From: Mnemiopsis leidyi
Taxonomy: Eukaryota > Ctenophora > Tentaculata > Lobata > Bolinopsidae
Reading direction: 5' to 3'
Assembly: GCA_000226015.1 (NCBI GenBank)
Contig: JH152673.1
Coordinates: forward strand, 122,621 to 142,896
DNA: 20,276 nucleotides
Below, piece after piece: positions 18,101 to 20,276 of this stretch. The notes below the pieces were generated by a model. That model did no database searches. It was not told where the DNA came from and saw nothing but the letters and a program-made list of their open reading frames with translations. Each line of letters starts with the position of its first letter. Position 1 is the first letter of the stretch. The position numbers and the translations under genes are program-made.

Positions 18101-19736
18101 TATAGCATGGTTCCTTGTCATAACATCCCAGATTAAGTTGGTAGCATACTTTCTGCAGCCGATATAGTCGTCTAATATATATGTGGTTGTCTAATATTAA
18201 GATATTGGAGCTTTCCTATCTTCAAGTTAAACTACAGAAACATAATAATCATCAGATCTTCCAGCTTCATGCTATTTTATCTTCCTGTTATCTGATCTTT
18301 CTGTTTCCAGGAATTAGCAGGCCTGATTGATGACATGTCTACCGAACATAACACACAAGACGTGGACGAGTGGAAAGGAATTCTCAACGAAGTTACCGCT
18401 TTTAGAAACGCACTTTGTCACCTATCTGTAACACGGGTTTGTCATTGTTTTTGTCATAGTTTGCATTATTTAGCAATTAGCATTTGTCATTGTTTGCAGT
18501 TTTCGTTTCTTTTCTCACCTATTTTTCACATATTTCTCTCAGTCAAAGTCACTTTTAGGATCCAATTTTGATTATATTCTAATTTTGAATTTGGAGAGAG
18601 ATTACATATTTACATGATTTAGGTGACCTACACATCAGTATCATTAAATTATCTATTTGATTATTCAATTAGGCAGACACGTCAGGAGTAACTCTGTCAC
18701 ATCGCCTTATTTCGGAGAACGTGGTCTTACCGGAGACTACTCTCTCTCCTAACCCCCTTAAGTTACAAAACGCTCTTATTGTCGGCACTAAGAGTGGTGA
18801 GTGTACATTTTTGTGAATTTGTAACTTTATTTTTGTTTGGTGAAATGTGTGTCATTATCATATCATTATGTCCCCCACTTAATTGTGATTGTCATATCAT
18901 TATGTTCCCCACTAAATTGTAATTTCCAGTTTTCTTTTGTTGAGTTTACCATAGTTTGAACATTGATTATTTGTTAGAAAGGATAAAAACTGATGTGTGT
19001 CGCCGATAAGTACCGCACAATTAGGTCACGTGATACATTACATACATAATCATTGTTTCCAGGACAACCTAAAGTTACAGAACTTTCTCTGGATATGTAC
19101 AGAATTGGTTCGATTCTCGAGAAAAATCCCAAATGTTTGTCTGCCCTTAAAAACCCGATTAAGCAGGTACGAAACAGTAAGAATAACGACTTTTTATCGT
19201 GAAATAAAATTTTATCGATTTTATCGTAAATTCGACCCTTTGAGTCTTATGTTACACAAATGACTGACTGGCTGATAAGTTTCAAGCCTTAAGCTACATC
19301 TAGCTATATTTAGCTACATCTAGCTATATTTAGCAACATCTAGCTATATTTAGCTACATCTAGCTATATTTAGCTACATCTAGCTATATTTAGCTACATC
19401 TAGCTATATTTAGCTACATCTAGCTATATTTAGCTACATCTAGCTATATTTAGCTACATCTAGCTATATTTAGCTACATCTAGCTATATTTACCTACATC
19501 TAGCTACATTTAGCAACATCTAGCTATATTTAGCTACATCTAGCTATATTTAGCTACATCTAGCTATATTTAGCTACATCTCTAGCAACACTCAGCTATA
19601 TTTGTATAACTCTGCAAGTTACTCTACCTTTATTTTCAGTATCTGTACAAGCCGTCTGTGAGAGAACTCATGTGCAGTTTAGCGGAAATGGGAAATTTTC
19701 TTCAGCGTCAAAGTGTTCAACTCATCTACCTATCAG
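14995..19736 (+). CDS. SCAI: SCAI, suppressor of cancer cell invasion (partial, 3' end outside window)
   Basis: Nine exons chain in consistent phase: 14995-15113, 16360-16447, 16623-16717, 17313-17408, 17682-17772, 18311-18427, 18673-18796, 19063-19166 and 19640-19736. Together they give 931 nt, about 310 residues, roughly half the ~600-residue family length. Diagnostic stretches are LLEKSKQLF, RTFD.FSKLWKFQQ, YGLQRWQIGEIAS, IGQLYYHYYLRTSD, YLAIRQRDYYTKF and LVKKLRYYARFLVV. In mammals SCAI is a nuclear cofactor that represses MRTF/SRF-driven transcription and, with 53BP1, acts in double-strand break repair; a similar role here is inferred by homology. The last exon ends in phase 1, so the gene continues beyond 20276. 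Most introns carry a tandem repeat array. Confidence 0.92.
15114..16359 (+). other. Longest secure SCAI intron (1246 bp)
   Basis: No tandem array. It contains two overlapping small hairpins at 15474-15503 (TTCCCGA/TCGGGAA and GGAAGT/ACTTCC). The open frame at 15311-15535 has no recognisable product. Confidence 0.6.
16360..16447 (+). CDS. SCAI: SCAI exon, RTFD/KLWKFQQ region
   Basis: The acceptor is CATTTTTCAG|A, which completes the split Arg codon; the donor is CAGCAG|GTTTAC. It encodes HLPQHGHFNWQVHFSRTFD and CFSKLWKFQQ. The 88 nt end in phase 0. Confidence 0.9.
16623..16717 (+). CDS. SCAI: SCAI exon, RWQIGEIAS region
   Basis: The acceptor is CTTATTCAG|GAT and the donor is TACTA|GTGAGT. 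It encodes VLDMKYGLQRWQIGEIAS and RIGQLYYHY, with the next Tyr codon split. Reading through the donor gives TAG at once, so intron retention would truncate the protein. Confidence 0.92.
16746..17265. repeat. 21-bp minisatellite with CRE and E-box palindromes
   Basis: About 24 units built on TGACGTCACGTGACAGTG plus TRA/TGA. Many units contain both TGACGTCA (CRE palindrome) and GTCACGTGAC (E-box palindrome); variants are TGATGTCACG, TGAAGTCACG, TGACGCCACG and TGACGTCCCG. A higher-order repeat of nine units (189 bp) is visible: GTGATAATG occurs at 16785 and 16974, with the variant order preserved after each. The array begins 28 bp after the donor of the SCAI exon at 16717. Long open frames on both strands (16718-17260 plus, 16746-17120 minus) are artefacts of a unit length divisible by three. 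Confidence 0.95.
17313..17408 (+). CDS. SCAI: SCAI exon, AIRQRDYY region
   Basis: The acceptor is GGTTTGTCAG|T and the donor is GAAGA|GTAAGT. It encodes LRTSDTNYLHEALIFY and LAIRQRDYYTKFDSE, followed by a split codon. The intron upstream carries the 21-bp array and the intron downstream the 8-bp array. Confidence 0.92.
17453..17576. repeat. 8-bp minisatellite (ATTGTAGW)
   Basis: About 15 copies of ATTGTAGA or ATTGTAGT in a SCAI intron, starting about 45 bp after the donor at 17409. The minus-strand open frame 17428-17625 is an artefact of this array. Confidence 0.93.
17682..17772 (+). CDS. SCAI: SCAI exon, KKLRYYARF region
   Basis: The acceptor is ATTCCTAG|G and the donor is AAATCT|GTGAGT. 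The exon completes a Glu codon and encodes ILVKKLRYYARFLVV, then SIMVNKMDLVLELKS. The first unit of the 32-bp array begins inside the donor region. Confidence 0.92.
17776..18070. repeat. 32-bp minisatellite, nine nearly identical copies
   Basis: The unit is ATCACGCGACATGACGTG followed by TACTTGAATTTGTS. Differences are mostly TCATCACG versus TGATCACG, plus one GTCA insertion before the last copy. The first unit begins within the GTGAGTTGTCAA donor region of the SCAI exon ending at 17772. High uniformity points to recent expansion or homogenisation. Confidence 0.95.
18311..18427 (+). CDS. SCAI: SCAI exon, DEWKGILNEV region
   Basis: The acceptor is CTGTTTCCAG|GAA. It encodes ELAGLIDDMSTEHNTQDVDE then WKGILNEVTAF, matching the SCAI ELS.EIEDY...EW..VLQEVAAF segment. 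The 3' end is set at TATCT|GTAACA because 117 nt keeps phase 0. Similarity fades after TAF, so the donor is the least certain in this gene. Confidence 0.75.
18673..18796 (+). CDS. SCAI: SCAI exon, NALIVGTKSG region
   Basis: The acceptor is TTCAATTAG|GCA and the donor is AGTG|GTGAGT. It encodes ADTSGVTLSHRLISENVVL and LKLQNALIVGTKS plus one base of Gly. The ALADALIIGN-like segment of SCAI aligns with LKLQNALIVGT. Confidence 0.85.
18857..18924. repeat. 34-bp tandem duplication in SCAI intron
   Basis: Two copies (18857-18890 and 18891-18924) share CATATCATTATGT.CCCCAC then T.AATTGT.ATT with a few substitutions. They end just before TTCCAG. Confidence 0.85.
19063..19166 (+). CDS. SCAI: SCAI exon, ELSLDMYR region
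   Basis: The acceptor is TTGTTTCCAG|GA and the donor is AAGCAG|GTACGA. It completes a Gly codon, then QPKVTELSLDMYRIGSILEK and NPKCLSALKNPIKQ. It matches the SCAI segment KFSELTVDMFRMLQALE. The 104 nt end in phase 0. Confidence 0.9.
19290..19590. repeat. 20-bp minisatellite (AGCTACATCT AGCTATATTT)
   Basis: About 15 copies in the SCAI intron between 19167 and 19639. Each unit is two related 10-mers (AGCTACATCT and AGCTATATTT), so the ancestral period may be 10. Rare variants contain AGCAACATCT or ACCTACATCT. Confidence 0.95.
19640..19736 (+). CDS. SCAI: SCAI exon, YLYKPS/LIYLSG region (last in window)
   Basis: The acceptor is TTATTTTCAG|TAT and the donor is CTATCAG|GTAATG. It encodes YLYKPSVRELMCSLAEMG then NFLQRQSVQLIYLSG, with the Gly codon split. 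It matches the YLLYKPT...VLLIYLSATG region of SCAI. The rest of the gene lies past the window edge. Confidence 0.9.
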
Positions 19737-19774
19737 GTAATGTTCACGTGATACAGTGATCACTCACGTGACGT

Positions 19775-20276
19775 CACGTTACCAGGTAACAACATATCTC
19801 TAAAGTCAGGTAACCAGGTAACAAAATATCTCTAAAGTCAGGTAACCAGGTAACAAAATATCTCTAAAGTCACGTTACCAGGTAACAACATATCTGTAAA
19901 GTCAGGTAACCAGGTAACAACATATCTCTAAAGTCACGTTACTAGGTAACAACATATCTCTAAAGTCACGTTACCAGGTTACATATCTCTAAATTCACGT
20001 TACCAGGTAACAACATATCTCTAAAGTCAAGTTACCAGGTAACAACATATCTCTAAAGTCACGTTACCAGGTAACAACATATCTCTAAAGTCACGTGACC
20101 AGGTAACAACATACCTTAAAAGTCACGTTACCAGGTAACAATATACCTCAAAAAGTCACGTGACCGGGTAACAACTATATCTCTAAAGTCACGTGACCCG
20201 GTGACCGGGTAACAACATATCTCTAAAGTCACGTTACCAGGTAACAATATACCTCAAAAGTCACGTGACCAGGTAA
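19775..20276. repeat. ~32-bp minisatellite carrying splice-donor-like CAGGTAAC
   Basis: About 15 copies of CACGTTACCAGGTAACAACA then TATCTCTAAAGT, continuing past the right edge. The core GTTACCAGGTAAC is a 13-base palindrome with a single central base. Variants replace CACGTTACC with CACGTGACC or CAGGTAACC. It begins about 40 bp after the donor of the SCAI exon ending at 19736, which itself reads CAG|GTAATG. Confidence 0.95.

Overview
The window is eukaryotic nuclear DNA, most likely from an invertebrate animal. It has AT-rich intergenic and intron sequence, short exons with GT/AG boundaries, and no bacterial-type operons. Two genes conserved in animals can be assembled by hand from phase-matched exons. 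The species cannot be fixed from the sequence. A Penelope-type GIY-YIG fragment, LINE remnants and a pogo-like element fit a marine invertebrate such as a cnidarian, but that is inference.

Left part (1-5420): a CA microsatellite and gene-poor flank, then a six-exon makorin-type E3 ubiquitin ligase on the minus strand (1838-5419). Its visible product is about 326 residues: a PAM2-like motif, a CCCH finger, the makorin Cys-His motif, a C3HC4 RING and a second CCCH finger.

Middle part (5420-13150): no intact gene was found. It holds a frameshifted exon-like fragment with weak resemblance to the Nup96 part of NUP98 (5872-6102), a probable LINE tail (about 7033-7620), GC-rich fold-back repeats (8944-9297) and a ~110-bp tandem duplication (9415-9630). 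A degraded LINE reverse transcriptase on the minus strand is split by a 1.6-kb pogo/Tigger-like DNA element with TA target duplication (10425-12050). A truncated GIY-YIG endonuclease from a Penelope-like element follows (12402-12773).

Right part (13150-20276): SCAI (suppressor of cancer cell invasion) on the plus strand. Nine consecutive phase-consistent exons run from 14995 to 19736, with a possible 5' exon at 13150-13227. The gene runs off the right edge with roughly half its coding length visible. Most of its introns carry their own private tandem repeat (units of 63, 21, 8, 32, 34, 20 and 32 bp), several starting within tens of bases of the 5' splice site. Two arrays are notable: the 21-bp array combines a CRE-like and an E-box palindrome in most units, and the last array repeats a splice-donor-like CAGGTAAC.

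The two genes are divergently oriented and separated by transposon debris. Nothing in the sequence suggests a functional link between them. No tRNA, rRNA or CRISPR was recognised.
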